Assembly (NCBI GenBank): GCA_004555265.1
Contig: SFIQ01000003.1
Span: forward strand, 124,001 to 188,000
Direction of reading: 5' to 3'
DNA from: Ruminococcus sp.
GTDB lineage: Bacteria > Bacillota > Clostridia > Oscillospirales > Acutalibacteraceae
Length of the DNA: 64,000 bases
Below the pieces are notes generated by a model. The model saw only the letters and a program-made list of their open reading frames with translations, made no database searches and was not told the DNA's origin. This document shows, in pieces, positions 43,296-52,304 of this stretch; position 1 is the first letter of the stretch, and each line of letters opens with the position of its first letter. The position numbers and the translations under genes were made by a program.

Positions 43296-44321
43296 ATGCG
43301 AAATCACGAAGTAACGGCAAGGCAAAGGCTTTTGAATGTGGACGGGTCCTTAAAAGAGCCGGGTTTTTCACGGCATCTTTACCAAATCTATGACCGCCGA
43401 GACATCAAAGCCCCGAAATTCCGCATTAAGGAATGGGATTATTATTTGGTGCTCTGCGACGATTACGCGGTGGCGTTTACCGTTTCCGATGACGGGTATA
43501 TCGGGCTGCAATCGGTGTCTTTGCTCACCTTCGGCGACAATCCGTGGGAGCACACCGAAACCGTACTGACGCCGTTCCCGATGGGCAAATTAAAGATGCC
43601 CTCGACGAGCGAAACGGGCAATGTGGTTTACCGCGACAAACGGCTGTATCTCGCGTTTGAAAAGACGGCAGGCAAGCGGCACATTGTGTGTCAGTTTAAA
43701 AATTTTTATGAGGGCAAGACCTTTTCGTGCGACATTGTTTTGGAACAGCCCGAAATGGACACCATGGTGATTGCAACGCCGTGGAAAGAGGATAAAAAGG
43801 CCTTCTACTACAACCAGAAAATCAACTGTATGCGCGCAAGCGGTGCGGCGCAGTTTAACGGAAAAACATACACCTTCCACCCCGAAACCGATTTCGGCAC
43901 GCTCGATTGGGGGCGCGGCGTTTGGACCTATGACAACACTTGGAATTGGGGTTCGGGCAATGCAGTCGTGAACGGCAAACCGTTTGGCTTTAACATCGGT
44001 TACGGCTTCGGCGACACCGCGGCGGCAAGCGAAAACATGCTGTTTTATGACGGTGTGGGGCACAAGTTAGACGATATTACCTTTCATATCCCCGCTTCGT
44101 CTTACACCGACCCGTGGAAAATTTCTTCAAGCGACGGGCGGTTCGAGATGGATTTTGTACCGATTTTGGACCGCGCGGCGAAAATTGATGTCAAAGCGAT
44201 TGTCACCGACCAACACCAGGTGTTCGGCAAAATGACGGGTACGGCTGTTTTAGACGACGGCACAGCGCTTGAAATCAAGGATTTAATGTGTTTCTGCGAG
44301 CGCGTACACAACAAATATTAA
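43296..44321 (+). CDS. DUF2804 domain protein
   Basis: The 341-residue protein matches the DUF2804 family: FRIKEWDYYLVLCDDYAVAF near 45, AFYYNQKINCM near 165, DFGTLDWGRGVWTY near 200 and NIGYGFGDTAAASENM near 235. It is a soluble, beta-rich protein, perhaps related to carbohydrate-active or lipocalin-like folds, with no known function. GGGAGG precedes the ATG. It lies between the YhaM-like gene and prmA, which gives no functional hint. Confidence 0.85.
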   Translation: MRNHEVTARQRLLNVDGSLKEPGFSRHLYQIYDRRDIKAPKFRIKEWDYYLVLCDDYAVAFTVSDDGYIGLQSVSLLTFGDNPWEHTETVLTPFPMGKLKMPSTSETGNVVYRDKRLYLAFEKTAGKRHIVCQFKNFYEGKTFSCDIVLEQPEMDTMVIATPWKEDKKAFYYNQKINCMRASGAAQFNGKTYTFHPETDFGTLDWGRGVWTYDNTWNWGSGNAVVNGKPFGFNIGYGFGDTAAASENMLFYDGVGHKLDDITFHIPASSYTDPWKISSSDGRFEMDFVPILDRAAKIDVKAIVTDQHQVFGKMTGTAVLDDGTALEIKDLMCFCERVHNKY

Positions 44322-44336
44322 AAGGAATTATTAAAA

Positions 44337-45263
44337 ATGGACTGGACAGAAGTAAAAATCGAAATCCCCGCAGACTGCATTGACCGTGCGGCGGATATTG
44401 CCAATATGGTTGTCCCCTACGGGATTTATATTGAGGATTACCGCAATTTGGAGGCGGAAACTTGGGAAATCGCCAACATTGATTTGATTGACGAGGAACT
44501 GTTGCAAAAAGACCGCACAAAAGGCTATGTGCACATTTACATTTCTCCCGAGGAAAATCCGCAAGAAGCGGTGGCGTTTTTGTCCGAACGCTTCACGGCG
44601 GCGGGAATTCCGCATAAAATCGATTTGAGTCTTTGCAAAAACGAGGACTGGGAAAACAACTGGAAAGAATTTTTTAAGCCGATGAAAGTCGGGGAAAAAC
44701 TGCTCATTCAACCCCTGTGGATTGACGAAGTTGATAACCCCGAACACCGCGCGGTACTCACCATTGAGCCGGGGTTGGCATTCGGCACGGGTGGCCACCA
44801 CACCACACGGCTGTGCTTGGAAACGCTGGAACGGTATGTAAAGGCGGGCGACGCGGTGCTTGACACGGGCTGTGGGAGCGGGATTTTGGCGATTGCCGCC
44901 TTGCTTTTGGGCGCAAATAAAGCCGTCGGCGTGGACATTGACGAACTTGCCGTAAAAACCGCCATAGAGAATGGCAAGCAAAACGGCTTTACAGAGCCGC
45001 AGTATACGATTTTGCAAGGCAATCTTGCCGACAAGGTCACGGGTGCTTACGATGTTGTGGTTGCGAACATCGTTGCGGATATTATTATGCTGTTCGCGAA
45101 AGATGTCGGGCGGTTTTTAAGACCGAACGGTGTGTTCATCACCTCAGGGATTATCGACACGCGCGAACAGGAGGTGCGCGCCGCCCTTGAGGAAAACGGC
45201 TTTGCCGTGTCGGAGCGCAACGAACAAAACGGCTGGATTTGCTTTGTGTGTAAAAAGGCGTAA
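44337..45263 (+). CDS. prmA: Ribosomal protein L11 methyltransferase
   Basis: A 308-residue SAM-dependent methyltransferase with the PrmA N-terminal substrate domain (VVPYGIYIEDY near 22; WENNWKEFFKP near 103), the linker GLAFGTGGHHTTRLCLE near 145, the SAM motif DTGCGSGILAIAA near 175 and VVANIVADII near 240. It trimethylates residues of ribosomal protein L11. It starts 15 bases after the DUF2804 stop. Confidence 0.95.
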   Translation: MDWTEVKIEIPADCIDRAADIANMVVPYGIYIEDYRNLEAETWEIANIDLIDEELLQKDRTKGYVHIYISPEENPQEAVAFLSERFTAAGIPHKIDLSLCKNEDWENNWKEFFKPMKVGEKLLIQPLWIDEVDNPEHRAVLTIEPGLAFGTGGHHTTRLCLETLERYVKAGDAVLDTGCGSGILAIAALLLGANKAVGVDIDELAVKTAIENGKQNGFTEPQYTILQGNLADKVTGAYDVVVANIVADIIMLFAKDVGRFLRPNGVFITSGIIDTREQEVRAALEENGFAVSERNEQNGWICFVCKKA

Positions 45264-45334
45264 AGGTTTTTCTGTTTTACGGTAGTGGCACACAGCACGC
45301 GCGCGACATTTTACATTTATTTATAGTTTGTTCA

Positions 45335-45370
45335 TTGACTTTTGCTATGGATATGGGTATAATATCCATA
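45335..45370 (+). promoter_or_regulatory. Strong promoter overlapped by a palindromic operator
   Basis: TTGACT (45335-45340), 17 bases, TATAAT (45358-45363). A 9-bp inverted repeat TATGGATAT (45346-45354) / ATATCCATA (45362-45370) with a 7-base spacer straddles the -10 box, a typical repressor position. Confidence 0.75.
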
Positions 45371-45396
45371 TAATCTTATTTAGGAGGATATTCTTT

Positions 45397-45576
45397 ATGA
45401 AAAAAGCATTAAAAGTTATTGCCATTATCGCCGCGATTGCAGGTGCTGCATTCGGCGCTTATGTTCTTGTTAAAAAGTATGTTGACAGCAAAAAAGTTGT
45501 CATCGGCAACGATGCGGAAAACTATGTTTCCTGCTCCTGCTGTGATGAAACCTTCGTTTCCGAAACGGTTGCGTAA
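45397..45576 (+). CDS. Small membrane protein with a Cys-rich tail
   Basis: A 59-residue protein with an N-terminal membrane segment (about 5-27, MKKALKVIAIIAAIAGAAFG...), a short charged linker and a C-terminal YVSCSCCDETF with three cysteines. AGGAGG stands eight bases before ATG 45397, and a strong promoter and terminator enclose it, so it is a genuine single-gene unit. The family is not recognised. The cysteines could bind metal or form disulfides; this is speculation. Confidence 0.8.
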   Translation: MKKALKVIAIIAAIAGAAFGAYVLVKKYVDSKKVVIGNDAENYVSCSCCDETFVSETVA

Positions 45577-45593
45577 CGATACAAAATGCACAA

Positions 45594-45626
45594 ACGGGTT
45601 GCCCGCGGAAAGGCAACCCGTTTTTT
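45594..45626 (+). terminator. Terminator of the small membrane protein gene
   Basis: AACGGGTTGCC pairs with GGCAACCCGTT across an 8-base loop, followed by T7. Confidence 0.88.
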
Positions 45627-45634
45627 TGTTTTCT

Positions 45635-45988
45635 TCATTTGCTTTTCGGACGGGCAATCAGCGACACCACAAGTCCCGACAGCATTGCGGCGGAAATGCC
45701 CGCACTGCCCGCCGAAAGCGGGCCCGTCAAAACGCCGAGTAACCCGTCCTCGCGTATGGCGTCCTTTGTGCCCTGCGCCAATAAATTGCCAAAGCCCGTC
45801 AAAGGTACGGTTGCCCCACAACCCGCAAAATCCGCAAGCGGCTGATACAGCCCCACCGCGCCCAGCACCACGCCCGCAACCACAAACAACACCAAAATGC
45901 GCGCCGGTGTGAGCTTTGTGCAGTCCATTAACAGTTGCCCGATCGCGCAAATCGCACCGCCCACCAAAAATGCTTTTAAAAAAATCAT
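45635..45988 (-). CDS. spoVAE: Stage V sporulation protein AE
   Basis: A 117-residue membrane protein closely matching SpoVAE: FLKAFLVGGAICAIGQLLMD at the start, KLTPARILVLFVVAGVVLG, GCGATVPLTGFGN and GLLGVLTG. SpoVA proteins move dipicolinic acid into the forespore and out on germination. GGAGG precedes the ATG. spoVAC and spoVAD, its usual neighbours, are not adjacent. Confidence 0.93.
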   Translation of the reverse strand: MIFLKAFLVGGAICAIGQLLMDCTKLTPARILVLFVVAGVVLGAVGLYQPLADFAGCGATVPLTGFGNLLAQGTKDAIREDGLLGVLTGPLSAGSAGISAAMLSGLVVSLIARPKSK

Positions 45989-46025
45989 ACTTGCTTCCTC
46001 CCGATACTACATTTTGCCGAAAAGT

Positions 46026-46054
46026 TTGTTTTATGCACAAAAATGTGGTAAAAT
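46026..46054 (+). promoter_or_regulatory. Promoter of the aldo/keto reductase gene
   Basis: TTGTTT (46026-46031), 17 bases, TAAAAT (46049-46054). Confidence 0.6.
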
Positions 46055-46086
46055 ACTGATGAAAATATCGTTTTGAGGTGATTTAC

Positions 46087-46953
46087 TTGAACAGTACCTT
46101 TGATTGTTATACGCTTTACAACGTCGTGCAGGTGCCGTGCATTGCGTTCGGCACTTGGAAAATGCCCAACGAGGTTGCCGCCGCGTCGGTTTCGTGCGCG
46201 CTCCAAAACGGCTACCGCCACATTGACACGGCGGGCGCTTACCAAAACGAAGTCGGCGTCGGCGAAGGGATACGCAAAAGCGGTATTGCGCGCGACGAGA
46301 TTTTTTTGGTCAGCAAACTGCCCAATGCCGACCACGGGTACGAAAAAACGATTGCCGCGTGCGAGCGGTCGCTTCAAAAACTCGGCGTAGACTATTTAGA
46401 CGCTTATCTCATTCATTGGCCCGTGCTTGTGGAAAATCAAGACCATGTCGAAGCGGATTTGTGCGACACCTGGCGCGCATTTGAACGGCTGTATCAAGAC
46501 GGTAAACTGCGCGCTTTGGGCACGAGCAACTTTTTGGAAGAACACATTGACCTGTTAAAGGCAAACTTCAAAAACTACCCGATGATTAACCAAGTACAGT
46601 TACACCCGCAAAATCCGCAGGACGAAATGGTCGCCTACTGCAAAGAAAACCGCATTTTGCCCGAGGCATGGAGTCCGCTCATTCAAGGGCAGGCGTTTAA
46701 GCGCGAATTGCTTGTGGAGACCGCCGCAAAATACAATGTTAGCGTGGCGCAGTTGTGCGTGCGTTGGATTTTCCAAAAAGGCGTTGTACCCGTGCCGAAA
46801 TCGACTACGCCCGAACGCATCCAAAACAATGCGGACATTTTCGGGTTTACGATTTCCGACGACGATATGGAAAATATCGCCACCTTGCGCAAATACGGGA
46901 TGATCGGTGACCCGCCGAGCGTCCCGCGCACACATCAGGTCGTTGGGTTTTAG
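46087..46953 (+). CDS. Aldo/keto reductase
   Basis: A 288-residue NADPH-dependent oxidoreductase with the catalytic tetrad in DTAGAYQNE (Asp, Tyr), VSKL (Lys) and LIHWP (His), plus the cofactor loop VPVPKSTTPERIQNN. The start is set at TTG 46087, six bases after GAGGTG; the GTG at 46078 is part of that site. Substrate is unknown; members reduce a broad range of aldehydes and ketones. Confidence 0.9.
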   Translation: MNSTFDCYTLYNVVQVPCIAFGTWKMPNEVAAASVSCALQNGYRHIDTAGAYQNEVGVGEGIRKSGIARDEIFLVSKLPNADHGYEKTIAACERSLQKLGVDYLDAYLIHWPVLVENQDHVEADLCDTWRAFERLYQDGKLRALGTSNFLEEHIDLLKANFKNYPMINQVQLHPQNPQDEMVAYCKENRILPEAWSPLIQGQAFKRELLVETAAKYNVSVAQLCVRWIFQKGVVPVPKSTTPERIQNNADIFGFTISDDDMENIATLRKYGMIGDPPSVPRTHQVVGF

Positions 46954-47084
46954 AGTCCCTTTTCAGCAAACCGGAGAACACGATAAAACGGTACGGCGCA
47001 CGGCTGTTTGAACGCGATGGGCGTTTTTCCGCAGGCGGAAGATGTGGTGAATGAAAACAGTTGATTTTTTGAAAAAATATACGA

Positions 47085-47120
47085 AAAAGCGGAACGAAGG
47101 ATTTCCCTCGTTCCGCTTTT
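47085..47120. terminator. Bidirectional terminator
   Basis: AAAAGCGGAACGA/TCGTTCCGCTTTT (47085-47097/47108-47120) between convergent genes. Confidence 0.85.
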
Positions 47121-47140
47121 GCTTGCTCGTTTTTCGCGTA

Positions 47141-48467
47141 TCAATACAGTTCTTCCCCGTTGATATACAGGTCAAGCAAGGACGCGTCAAATGCATCGAC
47201 CGTGCCGTCTCCGTTCAAATCGGCGGCGGCAAGCTGCGCTTTGTCGGTGATTTTCGCGGCGCCGACTGTCGCCTTTGCCACTTTTGCATAATCGGTTGTA
47301 TTGACGGCATTATCCACCACCACATCGCCGCGCCGCGCAACCGTATAAGTGGTTGTTGTGCCGCCTTGCGTGACGGTCACCGTGCCGCCCGTTGTTGTGC
47401 CGCTGACGGAAACCGTACTGCCGTACGGCGCGATAAACGCCGTGCTCAAGCTTTGGCTTTTCCCGAGCAGTACAATCCCGTCTGCCTTGCGCACGGCAAT
47501 GTCGGTATTCGCTCTGCCGAGGGTTTGCGCATACGGCGTTTCACAAAGCGTGGGATAGGTCAATACAAAACTGCTGTTGATAAAGTGGTCTCCCGTTGCG
47601 ATATGCGCATCGGCAAAGGTGGTGCTATCATTGTCAAAATAGCGATTGGTGCTGTTTGCACCGACCAAAAAGAAATCGTAAAAAATCGAAGATTGGTCAT
47701 CCCAAGTCAAATCCACGGCGTACCATTTGCCGTCTTCCATTTTGACATAATTCCACGCATGCCCGCCGTCGCCGGATTTACCAACGACAATCACACAGGG
47801 AATTCCCTCGCGGTCGCAAAGCATTTTAAACGCCTCGGCATAGCCTTCGCACACGGGCAAAAACGGCTCTAAAAATACACTTGTCGGTTGGTGCGCCGTA
47901 CCGTTGGTGAATTCATAATCATACGAAACCTGCTTTGCAATCGTATCGTGAATGGATTTCACTTTTTCATAACGCGTGTACCCTTTGACCTCAAACGCAT
48001 CAAATGCCGCCATCATACGGGTATAATCGTCTGTCACCGATGCTTTATCGGCATACACGGCGGTATCATACTGCATTGTACAAGTAATGCTTGATACGGA
48101 CAGTGTGTATACGCCGCCGCTCACGCGGTAAGAATAACTGTAAGATAATTTATACGCGCCCAGCCAAAACATTTCAGGGTGGTCATCTATCAACGCGGCA
48201 ACACCGCCCTGTACTGCGAGAACGAGTTCGGTTTGCGCTTCCGCAGTCAGAAGTATACGGCGTATCGGCAGTCGAGGCAAAAAAGCGATGTGCCGTGCCC
48301 GAATTGTCCATCGACGGCGCCGCGGTGCGCGGGTCAAACTGTACGGCTTGCGTGTACCCCATATCCACCGTAATTTCTGTGGGCGTTTCTGCGGCAGCGC
48401 AAAGAGAAAGCACACCGCTTGACAGCAACAGCAACAACGCCGCCAGCAAACTCGTCAACTTTTTCAT
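47141..48467 (-). pseudogene. Secreted transglutaminase-like dockerin protein, frameshifted
   Basis: ATG 48467 (AGGTGA eight bases upstream) begins MKKLTSLLAALLLLLSSG, a signal peptide. This frame stops at 48183, while the rest of the protein continues one base out of phase from about 48255: LLTAEAQTELVLAV, DHPEMFW, then the transglutaminase-like core VCEGYAEAF (Cys), HAWNYVKMEDGKWYAVDLTWDD (split; His, Asp) and a C-terminal dockerin with AADLNGDGTVDAFDASLLDL. One extra base near 48250-48262 explains the break. The first dockerin repeat (GDVVVDNAVNTTDY) is degenerate. It resembles the intact paralogue immediately upstream at 48559-50034. A decayed gene or a sequence error are both possible. 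Confidence 0.7.
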
Positions 48468-48558
48468 ACCGTGTTTCACCTGTTTCTATTCAAAAAAGCA
48501 AATCAAAAAAGCAAACGGCGTTCACAAATAAAGACGAACACCGTTTGCCGAAACCTCT

Positions 48559-50034
48559 TTACGCCGCTAAAACCCTTGCACCCGAAGCAGCCTGCAAAAT
48601 CCAACGCGCATCTGTTGCATTCACTCTGCCGTCGCCGTTGACATCGGCGCAAACCCGTTGTTCCGCGGTAAGCGTCCGCATACCGGAGGAGACCTGCAAG
48701 ACCCAACGCGCATCCGTTGCATTTACCCTGCCGTCGCCGTTCACATCACCGCTGCCTGCCGCACCCGCCGCCGGGCGCACAACCGTATAGGTATCTACCG
48801 TTACACCGGACTTGATAACCGAAATCGTTTTGCCGTCCGCCGAAGTCCGTATAGAAGTGCCGGGCGCCGCGACAAACGCATGGTCAACCGTCTCGTCATC
48901 ATACAAATACACGGTTTTCGCGGCTTTATCCACCAATGCGCCGGAATTGCTGTTTAAGAACATCGGCAAATATGCCGTCGAGGACAGCGCGGGGCAGGTC
49001 GCAGTATAACCGGAAAAAATATTGCCTGTATACGGGTGCTCGCTTGCAAAGGTGTTGCCGTCAAAATGAACATCCTTGGTCTGTGACCCGACCAAGAAAA
49101 AGTCATAGTCCACTTCATTGTATGTGTCTTGGTCATCCCAAGTCACATCGACGGCGTACCACTTGCCGTCCTCCATTTTTACATGGTTCCACTCGTGGTC
49201 AGAGCTTACGGCGATAATACAGGGGATGCCCGCCAAATCGCAAAGGATTTTGAACGCTTCGGAATACCCCTCGCACACCGACTGATGCGGCGCCAAAAAG
49301 ACGGAGGTCGCGTAATATGCGGAATCCTTAAAATCATTATCATAGGTTGTTGCCTGCGCCACCCAATCGTGCAGGGTTTTGAGTTTATCAAACCGCGTTG
49401 CACCCTCGGAAACCACGGCTTTTGCGGCGTTCATCATCGCCGTGTAGTCCTGTTTCACCGCAGTCCAAGAAGCATACCCGGGCGGCACGCTCAAGGTGAT
49501 ATCCACCTGCTCTATCGCAAAACGATAGGTATTCCCCGACACCTGTACATAGCTGAACAATTCTTCGGTGCCGAAGGAGTTAATCCAGAATTGCTCGGGG
49601 TGGTCAAACACCGCAGCCGTAAACGCGCCGAACAAGGATTCGAGATACGCGTCAATGATTGCATCGGGAATTTCAAAATTGCCCGCCGCATCCATCGTGG
49701 TCACAAATGTATACGGTTCGGGAAGTGTGACCGAAATTACATTTCCCAAAGCCGTTGCCGAAACCACCGCGTTATACATCGCTTTTCCGTTCGCGTCCAA
49801 ATTGCTGTAATAGGTAAACGGCGTATTCGGGTCTTCGGCATAGAGATTCACTTTTTGCCCAAATACGGCCTGTCTGGCCGCTTCGGCGGCCGGCGGCGGA
49901 TTGGAACGGTCGATAGAATAGGTGTGTTGTTCCCCGCGTATTTGCAGTTTCGGCGTATCCAGCGCCGACGCCCCGATGCACAGCGTACTGCACAGCAAGA
50001 CAAAGGTCAATAAAATACTGATCGTCTTTTTCAT
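48559..50034 (-). CDS. Secreted transglutaminase-like protein with type I dockerin
   Basis: The 491-residue protein has a signal peptide ending near ASA (about 25), a unique region with DHPEQFW near 155, a transglutaminase-like domain (about 215-310; VCEGYSEAFKILCDLAGIPC in part, then HEWNHVKMEDGKWYAVDVTWDDQ in part) giving the Cys-His-Asp triad, and a C-terminal dockerin with two near-identical repeats DVNGDGRVNATDARW. Dockerins bind cohesins, so it may dock on a cell-surface or cellulosome-like scaffold, or simply bind calcium. GAGGG precedes the ATG. Confidence 0.88.
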   Translation of the reverse strand: MKKTISILLTFVLLCSTLCIGASALDTPKLQIRGEQHTYSIDRSNPPPAAEAARQAVFGQKVNLYAEDPNTPFTYYSNLDANGKAMYNAVVSATALGNVISVTLPEPYTFVTTMDAAGNFEIPDAIIDAYLESLFGAFTAAVFDHPEQFWINSFGTEELFSYVQVSGNTYRFAIEQVDITLSVPPGYASWTAVKQDYTAMMNAAKAVVSEGATRFDKLKTLHDWVAQATTYDNDFKDSAYYATSVFLAPHQSVCEGYSEAFKILCDLAGIPCIIAVSSDHEWNHVKMEDGKWYAVDVTWDDQDTYNEVDYDFFLVGSQTKDVHFDGNTFASEHPYTGNIFSGYTATCPALSSTAYLPMFLNSNSGALVDKAAKTVYLYDDETVDHAFVAAPGTSIRTSADGKTISVIKSGVTVDTYTVVRPAAGAAGSGDVNGDGRVNATDARWVLQVSSGMRTLTAEQRVCADVNGDGRVNATDARWILQAASGARVLAA

Positions 50035-50069
50035 AAATTTTCCCTCTCTGTTTTTATGTTATGCAATCG

Positions 50070-50525
50070 TTACCGATTTTGCAGCAATGCAGACAGTTCA
50101 TCCATAAATGCGTTAATATCGCGGAAATGACGGTACACCGACGCAAAACGCACATACGCCACTTCGTCAATATCCTTTAATTTATCCATCGCAAGTTCGC
50201 CGATATGTAATGAAGTCACCTCGCGGTCGAGCGAGTTTTGCAAACTTGCCTCAATGTCGTCCACCGCTTTTTCCAAGGTATCCATCGCCACGGGGCGTTT
50301 TTCGCACGCGCGCATCATACCGCGCAACAGCTTGTTGCGGTCAAACACCTCACGGGATTTATCCTTTTTTATCACCAAAATCGGCACGCTTTCAATAATT
50401 TCATAGGTCGTAAACCGCTTGTTGCATTGCAGGCACTCGCGACGGCGGCGAATACGCTCGCCCTCGTCGGTCGGGCGCGAGTCAATGACCTTGCTTTCTT
50501 CATAGCCGCAGAACGGACACTTCAT
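50070..50525 (-). CDS. nrdR: Transcriptional repressor NrdR
   Basis: A 151-residue regulator with a zinc ribbon (MKCPFCG near 1, CLQCNKRFTTYE near 31) and an ATP-cone domain (VIKKDKSREVFDRNKL to about 140). It represses ribonucleotide reductase genes when dATP is high. GGAGT precedes ATG 50525; an upstream ATG is unsupported. An NrdR box lies in its own leader. Confidence 0.95.
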   Translation of the reverse strand: MKCPFCGYEESKVIDSRPTDEGERIRRRRECLQCNKRFTTYEIIESVPILVIKKDKSREVFDRNKLLRGMMRACEKRPVAMDTLEKAVDDIEASLQNSLDREVTSLHIGELAMDKLKDIDEVAYVRFASVYRHFRDINAFMDELSALLQNR

Positions 50526-50544
50526 ACAAATCACTCCAAAACTG

Positions 50545-50560
50545 ACGCAATATATTGTGT
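50545..50560 (-). promoter_or_regulatory. NrdR box
   Basis: ACGCAATATATTGTGT matches the palindromic NrdR-box consensus ACACWATATATWGTGT at 15 of 16 positions. It lies just after the predicted transcription start of nrdR. A second box at the usual spacing is not convincing. Confidence 0.7.
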
Positions 50561-50570
50561 ATTTAATTGT

Positions 50571-50599
50571 ATTATAGCAAATAGACAGCACAATGTAAA
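50571..50599 (-). promoter_or_regulatory. Promoter of nrdR
   Basis: Minus strand: TTTACA (50594-50599), 17 bases, TATAAT (50571-50576). Confidence 0.85.
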
Positions 50600-50612
50600 G
50601 CAGAAAAAACCT

Positions 50613-51395
50613 TTACAGCCATTTTTTTAATGCATTTTGTGCGGCGGCGATTTGCGCGGGCGTTTCGTAGCCGTTTTCATACAGCTCGATAATATAATCT
50701 CCCGTGTATCCCTTTTCGTGCATCACCCGCAAAAAGCGCTGAAAATCGAACTGCGTGTTTTCACAAAACGGCACAACGCAATCGCGCGTTTCGGTATAAT
50801 CGCTGATGTGCACATGTTGGATAGAATTTGCGAATTTCTCCACAAACACATAGGGGTCAATCCCCGTGCGGCGTGCCTGTTTGATGTCGAGCACCATCGC
50901 AAAATCCGCGCCCAGCGCATCGCGCATTTTTTCTAAATAAGCGGGGCTTTCCGAACGGTAGTGCACCACATTTTCCTGGCAGAGCGTCAACCCCTCGGCT
51001 TTGGCGAGCTGCTGCAAAATGCCGAAGCGTTCAAACACCTGCTCGTCGGGAATACTGCCCGGAATTTTTGCCCCGTGCATCACCAAAAGCGTGGCGCCGA
51101 GCGTGTGCATCCCGTCAAAATAGCGGCGGAATTCCGCCAAACTCTCTTGAAAGCGGCGTTCGTAGGAACTGAAATAGTAATACGATTCCGTAAACGACGC
51201 GTAGGTGTGAAAACTTTTCACACACAAGCCGTACTGTTTTTGAATCTCCGCAAAGCGGTCAATATAGGTTTTATCCAGCTCATGCGGCGAATTGATGAAA
51301 ATTTCAACACAGTCCGCGCCGAGCTCACCTGTTTTTGCCAGTGCAAGCTCCGTTTCCAACGGATAAAAGCACGCTGTGGAAATACCGATTGCCAT
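50613..51395 (-). CDS. Sugar phosphate isomerase/epimerase-like TIM-barrel protein
   Basis: A 260-residue AP-endonuclease-2/xylose-isomerase-like TIM barrel: GADCVEIFINSPHEL near 30, HTLGATLLVMHG near 95, LCQENVVHYRS near 135, MVLDIKQARRTG near 165 and HVHISDYTE near 190, which carry the Glu, Asp and His metal ligands. The substrate is unknown. AGGTGA precedes ATG 51395. It is a single gene after nrdR on the same strand. Confidence 0.85.
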   Translation of the reverse strand: MAIGISTACFYPLETELALAKTGELGADCVEIFINSPHELDKTYIDRFAEIQKQYGLCVKSFHTYASFTESYYYFSSYERRFQESLAEFRRYFDGMHTLGATLLVMHGAKIPGSIPDEQVFERFGILQQLAKAEGLTLCQENVVHYRSESPAYLEKMRDALGADFAMVLDIKQARRTGIDPYVFVEKFANSIQHVHISDYTETRDCVVPFCENTQFDFQRFLRVMHEKGYTGDYIIELYENGYETPAQIAAAQNALKKWL

Positions 51396-51479
51396 AAAGA
51401 TCACCTGTTTGCCAAAAATTGTGCGTTGCGACAGAGAAGATCGCCTGTTACCATTATTGTAATAGGGAGGTGCATAAAA

Positions 51480-51767
51480 ATGCAAGCACTATTTACCGAG
51501 TTTCGTAATTTTTTGACCGATTTTTGCCCGGCGGCACGAAAATTCTTTCGCTACGGCATACCGACGGCGTGTGGGCTGCTGCTGTCTTCGGTTGTCTGCC
51601 GTTTTTTCTTGGGTACAATCGGGCAGTATGATAAAATGCTGCGCTTGTCCGCAGAGTTGTTTCTTTGCGGCAAAGAATTGTTTTGCGCCGTGCTGTTTTC
51701 GGTTTTGCTGTTACAACTTTTGCATATGGCATATGTTTGGGACTACGGTGAGCCGCCGCAAAAATAA
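51480..51767 (+). CDS. Small membrane protein of unknown function
   Basis: A 95-residue protein with two hydrophobic segments (about 27-47 and 65-85) and a short polar tail. GGGAGGTG stands before ATG 51480. No family is recognised. It is followed by an imperfect GCCCG/CGGGC hairpin (51773-51798) and then about 120 bases before the secG promoter, with nothing else visible. Confidence 0.65.
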   Translation: MQALFTEFRNFLTDFCPAARKFFRYGIPTACGLLLSSVVCRFFLGTIGQYDKMLRLSAELFLCGKELFCAVLFSVLLLQLLHMAYVWDYGEPPQK

Positions 51768-51924
51768 AAACCGCCCGAGCAACGAATGCCACGGGCGGCG
51801 CAAAAGCAAATCTGCAAACGCGAATTATAATTATAAATGAATTGCTTTTGCTGCCCTTATCTTTTGCGCAAACAGCGAAAATATGCAAAAAAAGCAGCTT
51901 TCTGAAAAAAAGATAAAAAAAGGC

Positions 51925-51953
51925 TTGCTTTTTTCGGCGCACTGTGATAGAAT
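51925..51953 (+). promoter_or_regulatory. Promoter of secG
   Basis: TTGCTT (51925-51930), 17 bases, TAGAAT (51948-51953), with a TG extended -10 element at 51945-51946. Confidence 0.72.
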
Positions 51954-51998
51954 ACCAAAGCACTAAAAAATCTATCGCTTACGAACGGAGGTCAGAAA

Positions 51999-52247
51999 AT
52001 GGGCGCTCTTGAAATTGTCCTCGGCGTTTTGTTGATTTTGGCATCGCTTGCCATTATCGTCATTGTTATGATGCAGAAAAGCCGTGAAGGCGGTCTTTCC
52101 GGTGCGATTGCAGGCGGCTCTGACACCTTCTTCGGAAAAAATAAAGGCAGAACGCTTGAAGCGCGTTTGGCAAAAATTACAAGATACCTTGCCATTGTGT
52201 TCTTTGTCCTTGCGTTTGCCGCAACGCTCTTGATGCTGTTCTTCTAA
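51999..52247 (+). CDS. secG: Preprotein translocase subunit SecG
   Basis: An 82-residue protein with two membrane segments (about 3-22 and 62-82) and the SecG-typical loop VMMQKSREGGLSGAIAGG and FGKNKGRTLEARLAKIT. It assists SecYE in protein export. GGAGG precedes the ATG. A tRNA-Lys gene follows 57 bases later. Confidence 0.94.
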   Translation: MGALEIVLGVLLILASLAIIVIVMMQKSREGGLSGAIAGGSDTFFGKNKGRTLEARLAKITRYLAIVFFVLAFAATLLMLFF

Positions 52248-52304
52248 GTCGCAAATCAAAAGTTGCAAATAAAAACACGGCGGCAGTTTCGCCGCCTGTA
52301 ATAT

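Noticed and set aside
50561..50585. A second NrdR box
   Set aside because: The sequence is AT-rich but matches the consensus poorly.
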